Source: Pseudomonas sp. CFBP 13711 (GTDB lineage: Bacteria > Pseudomonadota > Gammaproteobacteria > Pseudomonadales > Pseudomonadaceae). Taken from it: DNA of 64,000 nt. Shown piece after piece: positions 1 through 9,650 of the stretch; the stretch's first letter is position 1, and each line of letters opens with the position of its first letter. A program made the translations under genes and the position numbers. The stretch is taken from positions 856,701 through 920,700 of the forward strand of contig NZ_JACYVI010000001.1 in the NCBI RefSeq assembly GCF_014842265.1. The letters are read 5' to 3'. The notes below the pieces were generated by a model. It ran no database searches, had not been told where the DNA came from, and saw only the letters and a program-made list of their open reading frames with translations.

Positions 1-141
1 GATGCGCATGGCCGCATCGAGGATCTGTTGGCGACGCTGTTCACTTCCCTGTCGACTCGCCTTGCGGCCCTGGTACTGAACACTCTGTGCGACTGCCGTG
101 GCCAGGCCAGCGGCTCCCTTTTGAGCGACGGTGCGGTTCAC
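1..141 (-). CDS. TetR/AcrR family transcriptional regulator, N-terminal fragment
   Basis: Only the first 47 codons are in the window; the gene runs off the left edge. On the minus strand a GTG at 139-141 opens a frame whose residues RRQQILDAAMRI are the classic start of the first helix of a TetR DNA-binding domain. A purine-rich AAGGA lies about 10 bases upstream of the GTG, which supports this start; an ATG further upstream is in another frame. The roughly 35-residue basic tail before the HTH is longer than in many TetR proteins. The ligand and target genes cannot be told from this piece. It lies upstream of lysS on the same strand, separated by a REP palindrome and the lysS terminator, so it is probably a separate transcription unit. 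Confidence 0.75.
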   Translation of the reverse strand, partial: MNRTVAQKGAAGLATAVAQSVQYQGRKASRQGSEQRRQQILDAAMRI

Positions 142-211
142 AACTGGATTTCCTTTTTTCGAGTCATTCACATCACAGCAACGTCAGCTTACGGCGGTGT
201 CTGCGCCGACG

Positions 212-279
212 TCATCGCGAGCAAGCTCACTCCTGCAATCGGCGGAGTGCCCCTGTAGGAGTGAGCTTGCTCGCGATAG
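212..279. repeat. REP-type palindrome pair (REPIN-like)
   Basis: A perfect 21-bp inverted repeat: the arm at 214-234 (starting atcgcgagcaagctcac) is the exact reverse complement of the arm at 257-277, with a 22-base centre. The motif aggagtgagcttgctcgcg is a familiar extragenic palindrome of Pseudomonas. Two head-to-head REPs make a REPIN, mobilised in trans by RAYT transposases. It sits between the TetR gene start and the lysS terminator. A related single copy occurs at 50397-50425. Confidence 0.85.
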
Positions 280-312
280 CCTTTCCAAATGCAGCCGCGC
301 ACTACGAACAGA

Positions 313-342
313 CAAAAAAAAGCCGCCCTGCGCAGGCGGCTT
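313..342 (-). terminator. Rho-independent terminator of lysS
   Basis: Read on the minus strand, the stem AGCCGCC/GGCGGCT (341-335 pairing with 327-321) with a 7-base loop is followed by a run of seven to eight T at 320-313. It begins 11 bases after the lysS stop codon. Confidence 0.85.
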
Positions 343-352
343 GTTTCGACGC

Positions 353-1855
353 TTAGGCTTGCGGCCGCATGTGCGGGAACAGGATGACGTCCCGAATGGA
401 CGGCGAGTTGGTCAGCAGCATGACCAGACGGTCGATGCCGATGCCCTCGCCCGCGGTCGGCGGCATACCGTATTCCAGCGCACGGACGAAGTCTGCGTCG
501 TAGTGCATGGCCTCGTCGTCGCCCGCATCCTTGTCCGCCACCTGAGCCATGAAACGCTCGGCCTGGTCTTCCGCGTCGTTCAACTCGGAATAGGCGTTGG
601 CGATTTCGCGGCCGCCGATGAACAGCTCGAAGCGGTCGGTGACGTTCGGGTTGTCATCGTTGCGACGGGCCAGCGGCGACACTTCGAACGGGTACTGGGT
701 GATGAAGTGCGGCTGCTCCAGCTTGTGCTCGACCAGCTCTTCGAAAATCATCACCTGCAGCTTGCCCAGACCTTCAAAGCCCAGCACCTTGGCGCCGGCT
801 TTCTTGGCGATGGCGCGGGCCTTGTCGATGTCGTTCAGGTCATCGGCGGTCAGCTCGGGGTTGTACTTGAGGATCGAGTCGAACACCGACAGACGCGCAA
901 ACGGCTCGCCGAAGTGGAACACCTTGTCGCCATACGGCACGTCAGTGCTGCCGAGCACCAGCTGGGCCAGCTCACGGAACAGCTCCTCGGTCAGGTCCAT
1001 GTTGTCTTCGTAATCAGCGTAGGCCTGGTAGAACTCGAGCATGGTGAACTCGGGGTTGTGCCGGGTCGAAACGCCTTCGTTACGGAAGTTGCGGTTGATC
1101 TCGAACACTTTCTCCAAGCCACCCACAACCAGACGCTTGAGGTACAGCTCCGGCGCGATGCGCAGGAACATTTCCAGGTCCAGCGCGTTGTGGTGCGTCT
1201 CGAACGGCTTGGCCGCAGCGCCGCCCGGGATGGTCTGCAGCATCGGCGTTTCGACTTCAAGGAAGTCGCGCTGCATCAGGAAGCTGCGGATGTGGGCGAT
1301 GACTTTCGAGCGAACGCGGAAGGTTTCACGCACGTCATCATTGACGATCAGGTCGACGTAACGCTGGCGATAACGCTGCTCGGTATCGACCAGGCCATGG
1401 TGCTTGTCGGGCAGCGGACGCAAGGACTTGGTCAGCAGGCGGACGTTGGTCATTTCGACGTACAGGTCGCCCTTGCCGGAACGGGCCAGAGTGCCTTCGG
1501 CTGCAATGATGTCGCCCATGTCCCAGGTTTTCACCGAGGCCAGGGTTTCTTCCGACAGCGTCTTGCGGTTGACATAGACCTGGATGCGACCGGTCATGTC
1601 CTGAATCACCATGAACGAGCCACGGTTGAGCATGATGCGCCCGGCAACCTTGACCGGAATCGCCGCTTCAGCCAGCTCTTCCTTGGTCTTGTCCGCGTAC
1701 TGTTTCTGCAGGTCGTTGCAGTAGTTTTCGCGACGGAAGTCGTTCGGGAAGGCGTTGCCCTTGGCGCGCTCGGCCGCAAGTTTTTCCTTGCGCAGGGCGA
1801 TCAGGCTGTTTTCTTCCTGTTGCTGGGCTTGCGGGTCGAGTTGTTGGTCGCTCAT
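353..1855 (-). CDS. lysS: Lysine--tRNA ligase (class II)
   Basis: Charges tRNA-Lys with lysine in the cytoplasm. The 500-residue product matches the usual bacterial LysS length and reads as LysS throughout: an N-terminal OB-fold anticodon-binding domain (around residues 60-170) containing [12 protein letters not shown], then the class II core with motif 2 [20 protein letters not shown] and motif 3 [20 protein letters not shown] near the C-terminus. I chose the ATG at 1855 (MSDQQLDPQ) because known Pseudomonas LysS proteins begin this way. An in-frame ATG six codons upstream is possible, and neither has a strong Shine-Dalgarno. It follows prfB on the same strand after about 110 bases, the usual prfB-lysS arrangement. 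Confidence 0.97.
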   Translation of the reverse strand: MSDQQLDPQAQQQEENSLIALRKEKLAAERAKGNAFPNDFRRENYCNDLQKQYADKTKEELAEAAIPVKVAGRIMLNRGSFMVIQDMTGRIQVYVNRKTLSEETLASVKTWDMGDIIAAEGTLARSGKGDLYVEMTNVRLLTKSLRPLPDKHHGLVDTEQRYRQRYVDLIVNDDVRETFRVRSKVIAHIRSFLMQRDFLEVETPMLQTIPGGAAAKPFETHHNALDLEMFLRIAPELYLKRLVVGGLEKVFEINRNFRNEGVSTRHNPEFTMLEFYQAYADYEDNMDLTEELFRELAQLVLGSTDVPYGDKVFHFGEPFARLSVFDSILKYNPELTADDLNDIDKARAIAKKAGAKVLGFEGLGKLQVMIFEELVEHKLEQPHFITQYPFEVSPLARRNDDNPNVTDRFELFIGGREIANAYSELNDAEDQAERFMAQVADKDAGDDEAMHYDADFVRALEYGMPPTAGEGIGIDRLVMLLTNSPSIRDVILFPHMRPQA

Positions 1856-1969
1856 GTCTTGATTATCCATCACAGGTTCGTGGCCCTTCGTCTGGCCGGG
1901 AAGCGCGACGAAGGATCGCGGGCGGCGACGTCATGATGACGCGCCCGACCCGCAACAGTGGTGTGGCGA

Positions 1970-3065
1970 TTACAGGCCCTGTTTGAGGCTCGCGATCAGG
2001 TATTCGTCGATGTCGCCATCGAGCACCTTGTCGCAATCGCTGCGTTCGACGCTGGTCCGAAGGTCCTTGATGCGCGAGGCATCGAGCACGTACGAACGGA
2101 TCTGGTGACCCCAGCCGATGTCCGACTTGGTGTCTTCCAGCGCTTGCGAGGCCGCGTTGCGTTTCTGCACTTCCTGCTCGTACAAGCGTGCCCGCAGCAT
2201 CTTCATCGCGGTGTCTTTGTTGGCGTGCTGGGAGCGTTCGTTCTGGCAGCTGACCACGGTGTTGGTCGGCACGTGGGTGATCCGGACCGCCGAGTCAGTG
2301 GTGTTGACGTGCTGACCGCCGGCGCCCGAGGAGCGGTAGGTGTCGATGCGCAGGTCCGACGGGTTGATGTCGATTTCGATGTTGTCATCGATTTCCGGCG
2401 ACACGAACACGGCCGAGAACGAGGTGTGGCGACGGTTGCCGGAGTCGAACGGGCTCTTGCGGACCAGACGGTGTACGCCGATTTCGGTGCGCAGCCAGCC
2501 GAATGCGTATTCGCCCTTGATGTGCACCGTGGCGCCTTTGATGCCGGCGACTTCACCGGCCGACAGTTCCATGATGGTCGCGTCGAAGCCGCGCTTGTCG
2601 GCCCAGCGCAGATACATGCGCAACAGGATGTTCGCCCAGTCCTGGGCTTCGGTGCCGCCGGAACCGGCCTGGATGTCCAGGTAGGCGTTGTTCTGGTCCA
2701 TCTCGCCGCTGAACATGCGACGGAATTCCAGTTTTTCCAGGGCCTCGCGAAGACGCTCGACTTCAGCGGCAACGTCGTCGACGGCGGCCTGGTCTTCTTC
2801 TTCGGCGGACATCAGCAACAGGTCCTTGGCATCCACCAGGCCGGTGCTCATTTCGTCGAGGGTGTCGACGATCTGCGCCAGCAGCGAACGCTCGCGGCCC
2901 AGTTCCTGGGCGTACGACGGGTTGTTCCAGACGTTTGGATCTTCGAGCTCGCGGTTAACTTCGGTCAGACGATCATGTTTGTGATCGTAGTCAAAGATAC
3001 CCCCGAATGGTTTCGGAGCGCTCGGACAGGTCCTTGATGCTGTTTAGGATCGGGTTGATTTCCAT
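1970..3065 (-). CDS. prfB: Peptide chain release factor 2 (programmed +1 frameshift)
   Basis: RF2 releases nascent chains at UGA and UAA codons. Translation starts at the ATG at 3065 ([13 protein letters not shown]) and reaches an in-frame TGA at codon 25 (2991-2993). The main frame continues +1 from there to 1970. The slippery context CGG GGG TAT CTT TGA C is the conserved autoregulatory site: an internal Shine-Dalgarno-like GGGGG, then CTT shifting over the stop. The joined product is 364 residues, normal for RF2. The stop-recognition SPF (in [10 protein letters not shown]) and the catalytic GGQ ([19 protein letters not shown]) are both present. The gene is intact: low RF2 favours the frameshift and raises expression. 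It lies upstream of lysS, as in most gammaproteobacteria. Confidence 0.97.
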
Positions 3066-3224
3066 GGTGGGCAGCACTCGCAGGCGATTTTCACAAAGCC
3101 GGCGAGTATAGCGCAGCGAACCCCCCGATGGCAGCCCGTTGGGCAGGGCTGGGTCGTGATCGTCGTTCTTTGCGGGGACATCACCTGGTTACGCCCAGAG
3201 CGCGCAGGAATGTGGGTCCTCGCC

Positions 3225-4229
3225 CTACCCCATCGCCACCTGATTGCGCCCGTTATGCTTCGCCGCGTACAGCCCCTGATCCGCAGTCTGGATCAGCTGG
3301 CGACTGTGGCTGCCCACTTGCGGGACGACAGTGGCGAGACCGATGCTGACCGTCAGGCTGGAGCCTTGGCTGGGCGCGACGTGGGGAATGTTCATGCTGG
3401 CGATGGTCTGGCGCAGTTTTTCCGCCAGCAAACGTGCGCCACCCGGGGAGGTATTGGGCAGCACCAGCGCGAACTCTTCGCCGCCGTAACGTGCGGGCAG
3501 ATCGGAGGGACGGCTGGAGTTGGCGCGGATGGCTTTGGCGACCTGACGCAGGGCTTCGTCACCTTCGAGATGCCCGAAGGCGTCGTTGTAGGCCTTGAAG
3601 TAATCCACGTCGATCATCAACAGCGAGATCTGCGTCTGCTCACGGGTAGAACGGCGCCATTCCAGCTCCAGGTACTCGTCGAAGTGACGGCGGTTGGACA
3701 GGCCGGTCAAGCCGTCGGAGTTCATCAGGCGTTGCAGCACCAGGTTGGTGTCGAGCAGCTGTTGCTGGCTGACGCGCAACGCACGATAGGCTTCATCGCG
3801 CTGCAGCAGCGTCATGTACGAGCGCGAGTGGTAACGAATGCGTGCGACAAGTTCGATGTTGTCCGGCAGTTTGACCAGGTAATCGTTGGCCCCGGCGGCA
3901 AAGGCGGCGCTCTTGATCAGCGGGTCTTCCTTGGTCGAAAGCACGATGATCGGGATGTCCCGGGTCTTCGGATTGCTGCGGTACTCACGCACCAGCGTCA
4001 GGCCGTCGAGGCCGGGCATGACCAGGTCCTGAAGAATGACCGTCGGCTTGATCAGGATCGCTTGGGCAATCGCCTGATGGGGGTCCGCGCAGAAGTGGAA
4101 GTCGATGTTTTCTTCCTGTGCCAGCCCACGTCGGACGGCCTCGCCGATCATGGCCTGATCGTCGACGAGCAACACCATGGCAGCGTTTTCATCCGTGGCG
4201 TGCAGATCGTCCAGTTGCAAATCATGCAT
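3225..4229 (-). CDS. wspR: Diguanylate cyclase response regulator WspR
   Basis: Output protein of the Wsp pathway: makes cyclic di-GMP from two GTP when its receiver is phosphorylated by WspE. The 334-residue product has an N-terminal REC domain ([12 protein letters not shown] near residues 18-30, phospho-acceptor in [11 protein letters not shown]) and a C-terminal GGDEF domain with active site [19 protein letters not shown] lies five residues before GGEEF, the position of the inhibitory I-site, so product feedback is expected. The start at 4229 has AGGAG eight bases upstream; a GTG six codons earlier would overlap that site. It follows wspF after 45 bases and is the last gene of the operon, matching the wspA-F-R order known in P. 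aeruginosa and P. fluorescens. Confidence 0.96.
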   Translation of the reverse strand: MHDLQLDDLHATDENAAMVLLVDDQAMIGEAVRRGLAQEENIDFHFCADPHQAIAQAILIKPTVILQDLVMPGLDGLTLVREYRSNPKTRDIPIIVLSTKEDPLIKSAAFAAGANDYLVKLPDNIELVARIRYHSRSYMTLLQRDEAYRALRVSQQQLLDTNLVLQRLMNSDGLTGLSNRRHFDEYLELEWRRSTREQTQISLLMIDVDYFKAYNDAFGHLEGDEALRQVAKAIRANSSRPSDLPARYGGEEFALVLPNTSPGGARLLAEKLRQTIASMNIPHVAPSQGSSLTVSIGLATVVPQVGSHSRQLIQTADQGLYAAKHNGRNQVAMG

Positions 4230-4274
4230 TCGGGGTCTCCTGGTCACAGGTCGGCTGTGAAATCACCTGGAAAT

Positions 4275-5285
4275 TCATTGGGTGAATACCTCCTTCAAGC
4301 GAGGTGCAATCGATTCCAGAGAGCGAATTTCCGTGGCGGCGTCGATGGCCGCGGCCGCTTTGGGCATGCCATACACCGCACAGCTTTCCTGATTCTGGGC
4401 GATGGTGAGAAAGCCCCGCTGACGCATCAGCTTGAGTCCCTGCGCACCATCACGGCCCATGCCGGTCAACAAAACACCCACTGCGTCACCATTCCAATAG
4501 CTGGCCACACTTTCGAAAAACACGTCGATGGAGGGCCTGTAAATTTCGTTAACCGGCTCTGCGGTGTACGCCAGCGTGCCGTTCCTGAGCAGACGAATAT
4601 GGTGGTTGGTGCCTGCCAGCAGCACCGTGCCCACTTGCGGCGGCTCGCCATGGCGCGCCAGCCTGACCTCCAGCCCCGAAGAGCTGCTCAGCCATTGCGC
4701 CATCCCTTCGGCGAACACCTGATCCACATGCTGCACCAGTACGATGGCGGCCGGGAAATCCGTCGGCAGCGCCTTGAGCAGTATTTCCAGTGCAGCGGGG
4801 CCGCCGGCCGATGAGCCGATCGCGATCAACCGCTGACGCTGTGCCGACTCGCGCACCGGTGGCGGCACAGGGCGAACCCGCGTGTCCCGCTCGCCAATGA
4901 GCCAGCCTATATTAAGTATCTTGCGCAACAAAGGCGCGGCGGCATCCTTGGGGTTGCCGGCACCCAGCGCGGGCGTATCGACGACGTCCAGCGCGCCATG
5001 GCCCATGGCTTCGAACACCCGATGCACATTCTGCTCGCGGTCCACGGTGACGATGACGATGGCGCACGGCGTCGCCGCCATAATACGTCGAGTGGCCTCC
5101 ACGCCGTCCATCACCGGCATGATCAGGTCCATCAGGATCAGGTCGGGCGTCAGCTGCGCGCAACGCTCCACCGCCTCGGCGCCATTGCTGGCCACCCAGG
5201 CAATCTGGTGCGCCGGCTCAAAGGCCAGCGCGCGGCGCAACGCCTCCACTGCCATGGGCATGTCGTTGACGATGGCAATCTTCAT
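4275..5285 (-). CDS. wspF: Chemotaxis-type protein-glutamate methylesterase WspF
   Basis: CheB-like enzyme that removes methyl groups from the receptor WspA and thereby damps signalling; in P. fluorescens and P. aeruginosa, loss of WspF locks the pathway on and gives wrinkly colonies. The 336 residues hold an N-terminal REC domain (MKIAIVNDMPMAVEALRRAL, acceptor in LILMDLIMPVMDG) and a C-terminal methylesterase domain with the nucleophile motif IGSSAGGPAALE, the histidine in LVQHVDQVFAEGMA and the aspartate region LTGMGRDGAQGL. Its start overlaps the wspE stop by 4 bases, so translation is probably coupled. No disruption is seen, so the brake appears intact in this strain. Confidence 0.96.
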   Translation of the reverse strand: MKIAIVNDMPMAVEALRRALAFEPAHQIAWVASNGAEAVERCAQLTPDLILMDLIMPVMDGVEATRRIMAATPCAIVIVTVDREQNVHRVFEAMGHGALDVVDTPALGAGNPKDAAAPLLRKILNIGWLIGERDTRVRPVPPPVRESAQRQRLIAIGSSAGGPAALEILLKALPTDFPAAIVLVQHVDQVFAEGMAQWLSSSSGLEVRLARHGEPPQVGTVLLAGTNHHIRLLRNGTLAYTAEPVNEIYRPSIDVFFESVASYWNGDAVGVLLTGMGRDGAQGLKLMRQRGFLTIAQNQESCAVYGMPKAAAAIDAATEIRSLESIAPRLKEVFTQ

Positions 5286-7618
5286 CCCTGCGCATCTCCT
5301 ATCAACTCAACGACCGCATCGAGCAGCGCGTCGTCATGGAAACTGGCCTTGGCCAGATAGTAATCGGCGCCAGCGTCCAGGCCGCGACGGCGATCTTCTT
5401 CACGGTCCTTGTACGACACCACCATCACTGGCAGCGATTGCAGGCGGCTGTCGCGGCGCACCAGCGTCACCAGTTCGATGCCGTCCATGCGCGGCATGTC
5501 GATGTCGGTGATGAGCAAGTCGAAATCCTCACCGCGCAAGGCGTTCCAGCCGTCCATGCCATCCACGGCCACGGCGACTTCGTAACCCCGGCTGGCCAGC
5601 AACTTGCGCTCCAGCTCGCGCACCGTCAGCGAATCATCTACCACCAGCACGCGCTTGCGGGCTTGGGTGTCCGCCTGCTGGCTGCGCCGGTCAATGCGCG
5701 CCAGGCGTCCGGTATTGAGCAGTTTCTCCACCGATCGCAGCATGTCTTCAACGTCGATGATCAGCACCGCCGAGCCATCGTCGAGCAAGGCGCCCGCGGA
5801 AATGTCCTGAACCTTGCCCAGGCGCGGATCCAGCGGCAGAACCACCAGCGTGCGTTCGCCGATGAAGCGTTCCACGGCGACGCCATACACGGCATCGCGC
5901 TCGCGAATGACCACCACTTTGAGCACGTCTTCACTGTGCTGGCTGGCCGGGCGGTTAAGCAACTGAGTGGCGGCGACCAGCCCGACATGCCGCTCCTCGT
6001 GCCAGAAATGCTGACGCCCTTCCAGCTGCACGATCTCGTCGGCGCGCACGTCACGCATCCGCTCAATGTGCGCCAGCGGAAAGGCATACGCTTCGCCGCC
6101 AACGTCCACCACCAGACTGCGCACCACCGACAAGGTCAGCGGCACTTCCAGATGGAAACGGCTGCCCTGCCCGGCGCGCTGGTCCATTTCGACGCCGCCA
6201 CGCAGTTGCCGAATCATGTGTTGAACCGCGTCCAGGCCGACGCCTCGACCTGACACTTCGGTGACCGTGTCGCGCATGCTGAAACCGGGCAGGAACAGGA
6301 AGCTCAGCAGTTCTTCTTCGCTCAACTGCGCAGCGGTTTCGGCGGGCGAGAGTTTGCGCTCAATGATATTCAGGCGCAGGCGCTCGAGGTCGACGCCGGC
6401 GCCGTCATCGATCAGCTCGACCACCAGCAGCCCGGCCTGGTGCGACGCCTTCAGTTGAATCAGCCCCTCGGCCGGCTTGCCGCAGGCGAGGCGCTGTGCG
6501 GGCAGCTCGATGCCGTGGTCGACCGCATTGCGCAGCAAGTGGGTCAGCGGTGCTTCGAGTTTTTCCAGCACATCGCGATCAACCTGAGTCTTTTCGCCGT
6601 CGATTTCCAGGCGCACCTGCTTGCCCAGCGAGCGCCCCAGATCCCGGACCATGCGCGCCTGACCCACCAGCACATCGGCAAACGGGCGCATGCGGCAGGC
6701 CAGCGCGGTGTCGTAGAGCAGTTGCGCGCGTTGCGACGCCTGCCAGCCGAACTCATCGAGATCGGCCGTCTGTTGAATCAGCAAATGCTGCGCTTCGCCG
6801 AGCAGACGCCGCGCTTCCTCCAGCGCCTTTTGCGCGTCGGGATCGGTGTTGGCGCCGAGCAAGGCTTCAAGACTGTCCAGTGCTCGGGTGGCGCCGGTCT
6901 GCGTGCGTTTGACCCGCTGCATCGCGGCCAGATAAGGCTTCAACCGTTGGGTCTCGACCAGCGACTTGCTCGACAGGTCCAGCAGGTTGTTCAAGCGTTC
7001 GGCAGTGACGCGCAGGACCCTTTCGCCAGTCTCGGCCACACGTCGTTCACCGGGGCCATCTGCTTTAGGCGCCAGGTCGGCAACGGGCTCGACGACGGCG
7101 GCGGCCAGTTCTTCGGCGGCCGAATCCTGCGCAGACTGAAGCGAGGTGACCAGCGACTGCGCGTTGGCAAGCAGGATGTCTTCAAGGGAAGGCAACGCGG
7201 TGGGCACCAGCATGGCTTTCATGGCCGGATCGGCGCTGACCATGTTGTTCATCAGCGCCACATAGCCGTCCACATCCGCCTGAGGCACGCTGGCGCCGGG
7301 CGTGGCAATGCGCATCAGCAAATCGGTGCCCATCAGCAAGGCGTCGATGTGCTCGGGCAGCAGGTGCAATCGGCCTTCCTGGGCGCTGACAAGGCAGTCT
7401 TCCATGACGTGGGAAACGCTGACGCCCGCGTTGACCCCGACAATCCGCGCCGCGCCTTTCAGCGAATGGGCCGCGCGCATGCACGCTTCCAGTTGATCAG
7501 CCTGAGTCGGATTGCGCTCAAGGGCCAGCAGGCCCGCGCTCAACACCTGAGTCTGGGCTTCCGCCTCCAGCGTGAAGAGTTCGAACAGCGACGCGTCGCG
7601 CATTTGATCGGGCGTCAT
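5282..7618 (-). CDS. wspE: Hybrid sensor kinase WspE (CheA-CheY fusion)
   Basis: CheA-type histidine kinase that phosphorylates WspR and WspF in response to WspA. Visible domains in order: HPt/P1 with AAHSLKGAARIVG (about residue 50), a linker in place of P2, dimerisation and HATPase region with LRNAVDHGIELP and DDGAGVDLERL, CheW-like P5 (VVRSLVVDVGGEAYAFPLAHI), and a C-terminal receiver (KRVLVVDDSLTVRELERKLL, acceptor in LLITDIDMPRMDG). At 778 residues it has the size of Pseudomonas WspE. The start overlaps the wspD stop by 4 bases and the end overlaps the wspF start by 4 bases. The C-terminal REC may act as a phosphate sink, by analogy with other CheA-CheY hybrids. Confidence 0.96.
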   Translation of the reverse strand: MTPDQMRDASLFELFTLEAEAQTQVLSAGLLALERNPTQADQLEACMRAAHSLKGAARIVGVNAGVSVSHVMEDCLVSAQEGRLHLLPEHIDALLMGTDLLMRIATPGASVPQADVDGYVALMNNMVSADPAMKAMLVPTALPSLEDILLANAQSLVTSLQSAQDSAAEELAAAVVEPVADLAPKADGPGERRVAETGERVLRVTAERLNNLLDLSSKSLVETQRLKPYLAAMQRVKRTQTGATRALDSLEALLGANTDPDAQKALEEARRLLGEAQHLLIQQTADLDEFGWQASQRAQLLYDTALACRMRPFADVLVGQARMVRDLGRSLGKQVRLEIDGEKTQVDRDVLEKLEAPLTHLLRNAVDHGIELPAQRLACGKPAEGLIQLKASHQAGLLVVELIDDGAGVDLERLRLNIIERKLSPAETAAQLSEEELLSFLFLPGFSMRDTVTEVSGRGVGLDAVQHMIRQLRGGVEMDQRAGQGSRFHLEVPLTLSVVRSLVVDVGGEAYAFPLAHIERMRDVRADEIVQLEGRQHFWHEERHVGLVAATQLLNRPASQHSEDVLKVVVIRERDAVYGVAVERFIGERTLVVLPLDPRLGKVQDISAGALLDDGSAVLIIDVEDMLRSVEKLLNTGRLARIDRRSQQADTQARKRVLVVDDSLTVRELERKLLASRGYEVAVAVDGMDGWNALRGEDFDLLITDIDMPRMDGIELVTLVRRDSRLQSLPVMVVSYKDREEDRRRGLDAGADYYLAKASFHDDALLDAVVELIGDAQG

Positions 7619-8298
7619 GTCAGGCTCCGGTTCACGGCCGACAAGAGCTGGTCTTCATCGAGCAGGCGCAGGCTGCGGTTCTTCCATTGCACGACGCCTC
7701 GGGTGAAGCGTGCGTTGTTGTTCTGTGCCGACGTCGAGGCGGTGTCCAGCAGGCGCGCTTCGATGGCATGAATGCCGTCAACCTCGTCCACCGGCACCAC
7801 CACCGGACCGCCGTCTGCCGAAACAATCAGCATGCGCGGCATTGTGCGGGCATCCCCGACCGGCGCGACTGAAGGGTCCAGTCCGAGCAGTTCGACGAAC
7901 GACAGGCAGGCCACCAGGGCGCCGCGCACATTGGCAACGCCCAGCAAGGCGCGGGAACGCTGATGTGGAAGCGAATGAATGGCTTGCACCGGCGACACTT
8001 CCACCAGACACCGGGTCGGCAGGCCGAGCCACTCTTCGCCGAGACGAAACACCACGGTCGAGCGGGTTTCGACGTCGACGGCCAGCGCATCGGTGTGCAT
8101 CGACACGCGCTGCTCCTGGGCCAGCGAGTAACGGTCGAGCAAGCGTGTTGCCGCTGCCGAGTACACCGAGCAGTTGCGGCAATGAATATGATCGGCAAGT
8201 AGCGGGCAGGACCGGTCGCCATGGATGCCGATGCGGTTCCAGCAGTCGTCGATCGCCTCGGCGGTGTCGCTGACCAGCTCTGTGTGTACGCGACTCAT
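7615..8298 (-). CDS. wspD: CheW-like scaffold protein WspD
   Basis: Second CheW homologue of the Wsp complex, coupling the receptor WspA to the kinase WspE. The 227-residue protein has a cysteine-containing N-terminal stretch (HIHCRNCSVYSAAATRLLDR) followed by a CheW domain: VVFRLGEEWLGLPTRCLVEV, then HSLPHQRSRALLGVANVRGA, then VVVPVDEVDGIHAI. The N-terminal extension separates it from WspB (178 residues, mostly the CheW fold). Both ends overlap neighbouring wsp genes by 4 bases. The role is taken from the characterised operon; the CheW fold is read directly from the sequence. Confidence 0.95.
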   Translation of the reverse strand: MSRVHTELVSDTAEAIDDCWNRIGIHGDRSCPLLADHIHCRNCSVYSAAATRLLDRYSLAQEQRVSMHTDALAVDVETRSTVVFRLGEEWLGLPTRCLVEVSPVQAIHSLPHQRSRALLGVANVRGALVACLSFVELLGLDPSVAPVGDARTMPRMLIVSADGGPVVVPVDEVDGIHAIEARLLDTASTSAQNNNARFTRGVVQWKNRSLRLLDEDQLLSAVNRSLT

Positions 8299-9650
8299 CC
8301 GCTGCGTCCTTCTTTAGTGACACCCCGTGCCGCGCGCTCCTGGAGCCTCCGGGCCCCTGCGCTGTCGCCCTGGGCGGCGAGCAGCGCGGCCAGTTGCGCC
8401 AGGGTTTCCGGATGCTGCGGTTGCAGATACAACGCCTTGCGATAAAACCCTTGTGCCGCGCTCGCCTCCCCCGCCACTTCGCTGAGCAGGCCCAGCCAGT
8501 AGAACACCGGGGCAACAGGTTCGAAGCGCTTGAGGTACTGCTCGCAGGCCACCTTCGCCTCGGCACTGTGGCCTTCATTGGCAAGGGCCGCGATGCTGCG
8601 CAATAACTCGGCAGCGTCGCCGTTGCCCGCGCCCGGCGCCGCCACCGCTTTGATGTCGGGTCTGAGCGCAGCCCTGCGTTCTTCGGTCAGCGCAGGATCA
8701 TTCAACAACCTCGGCGCAAAGGGCTGCGGTTTACGAGCGCCGCGCGACAGGGCCGATGTTGGGTAAGCAGACGTTGGCTGAGCAGGCGATGAATCGCTTC
8801 GCGACGGCGCCATGGCTGGGGCAGTCCAGACGCTGTGGGGTTCGGAGGTGGCCTCGTCACGCCGACGAAAGGCGAACGATTGGGGAATGCCAATCGACAC
8901 CATGCCCATGCGCCCGAGCAGGCTGCCCTCGGCGGGCCCGATGAACAGCACGCCGTCGTCACGGGTCATGCGTTTCAGCGCATCAAAACCCTGACGCTGG
9001 GTGTCGACGTCGAAGTAGATCAGCAGGTTGCGGCAGAACACGAAATCGTAGGCCGACTGCGCCACCGGCATGGCGGGATCGAGCAGGTTGCCGGACTGAA
9101 AGCGGACCTGATCACGGACCCGCTCCTCCAGTCGATAGCCCTCCTCGACCGCGCTGAAAAAACGCTCACGGAAACCCAGTTGGTCGCCGCGAAAGGAGTT
9201 TTTGCCATACACGCCCTGGCGCGCGCGCTGGATCGAAAGCGGGCTGATGTCCACTGCCTCGACGCTGAACTGCGGCCCGCGCAAACCGGCGTCGAACAGC
9301 GCCATGGCGATGGAATAAGGCTCTTCGCCGGTGGAGCACGGCAGGCTGAGAATCCGCAGCGGACGCACGCCATTGAGCTGCGCCAACCGGGCATTGGCCA
9401 GCTTGCCGAGGGTGGCGAAGGATTCCGGGTAACGGAAAAACCAGGTTTCGGGGACGATCACCGCTTCGATCAGCGCCTGTTGCTCGTCCGCCGAAACCAG
9501 CAGCGTCTGCCAGTAGTCGTCGTGGTCCCGCGCCTTGGACAGCGTGCAGCGCTGACGCACGGCGCGCTCGATGATCGCCTCGCCCACCGACGCGACGTCC
9601 AGCCCGATGCGGTCCTTGAGAAAGGCGAAGAAACGCGCGTCGCTGCTCAT
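8295..9650 (-). CDS. wspC: CheR-type methyltransferase WspC with TPR tail
   Basis: S-adenosylmethionine-dependent methyltransferase that methylates glutamates of WspA, opposing WspF. The N-terminal 270 residues are a CheR domain: IVPETWFFRYPESF, the SAM-binding LRILSLPCSTGEEPYSIAMAL, and the core motif YDFVFCRNLLIYFD. A low-complexity linker rich in S, P and A (around residues 275-320) leads to C-terminal tetratricopeptide-like repeats (PVFYWLGLLSEVAGEASAAQ, then GFYRKALYLQPQHPETLAQL). This CheR-TPR architecture is typical of WspC. It overlaps wspB by 4 bases at its start and wspD by 4 bases at its end. Confidence 0.95.
   Translation of the reverse strand: MSSDARFFAFLKDRIGLDVASVGEAIIERAVRQRCTLSKARDHDDYWQTLLVSADEQQALIEAVIVPETWFFRYPESFATLGKLANARLAQLNGVRPLRILSLPCSTGEEPYSIAMALFDAGLRGPQFSVEAVDISPLSIQRARQGVYGKNSFRGDQLGFRERFFSAVEEGYRLEERVRDQVRFQSGNLLDPAMPVAQSAYDFVFCRNLLIYFDVDTQRQGFDALKRMTRDDGVLFIGPAEGSLLGRMGMVSIGIPQSFAFRRRDEATSEPHSVWTAPAMAPSRSDSSPAQPTSAYPTSALSRGARKPQPFAPRLLNDPALTEERRAALRPDIKAVAAPGAGNGDAAELLRSIAALANEGHSAEAKVACEQYLKRFEPVAPVFYWLGLLSEVAGEASAAQGFYRKALYLQPQHPETLAQLAALLAAQGDSAGARRLQERAARGVTKEGRSG

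Noticed and set aside
131..1936. Long plus-strand frame opposite lysS
   Set aside because: Shadow of lysS on the other strand, running through its terminator and the REP palindrome.
2851..3065. prfB looked interrupted by a stop codon
   Set aside because: The stop lies exactly at the conserved RF2 frameshift site, so the gene is intact.
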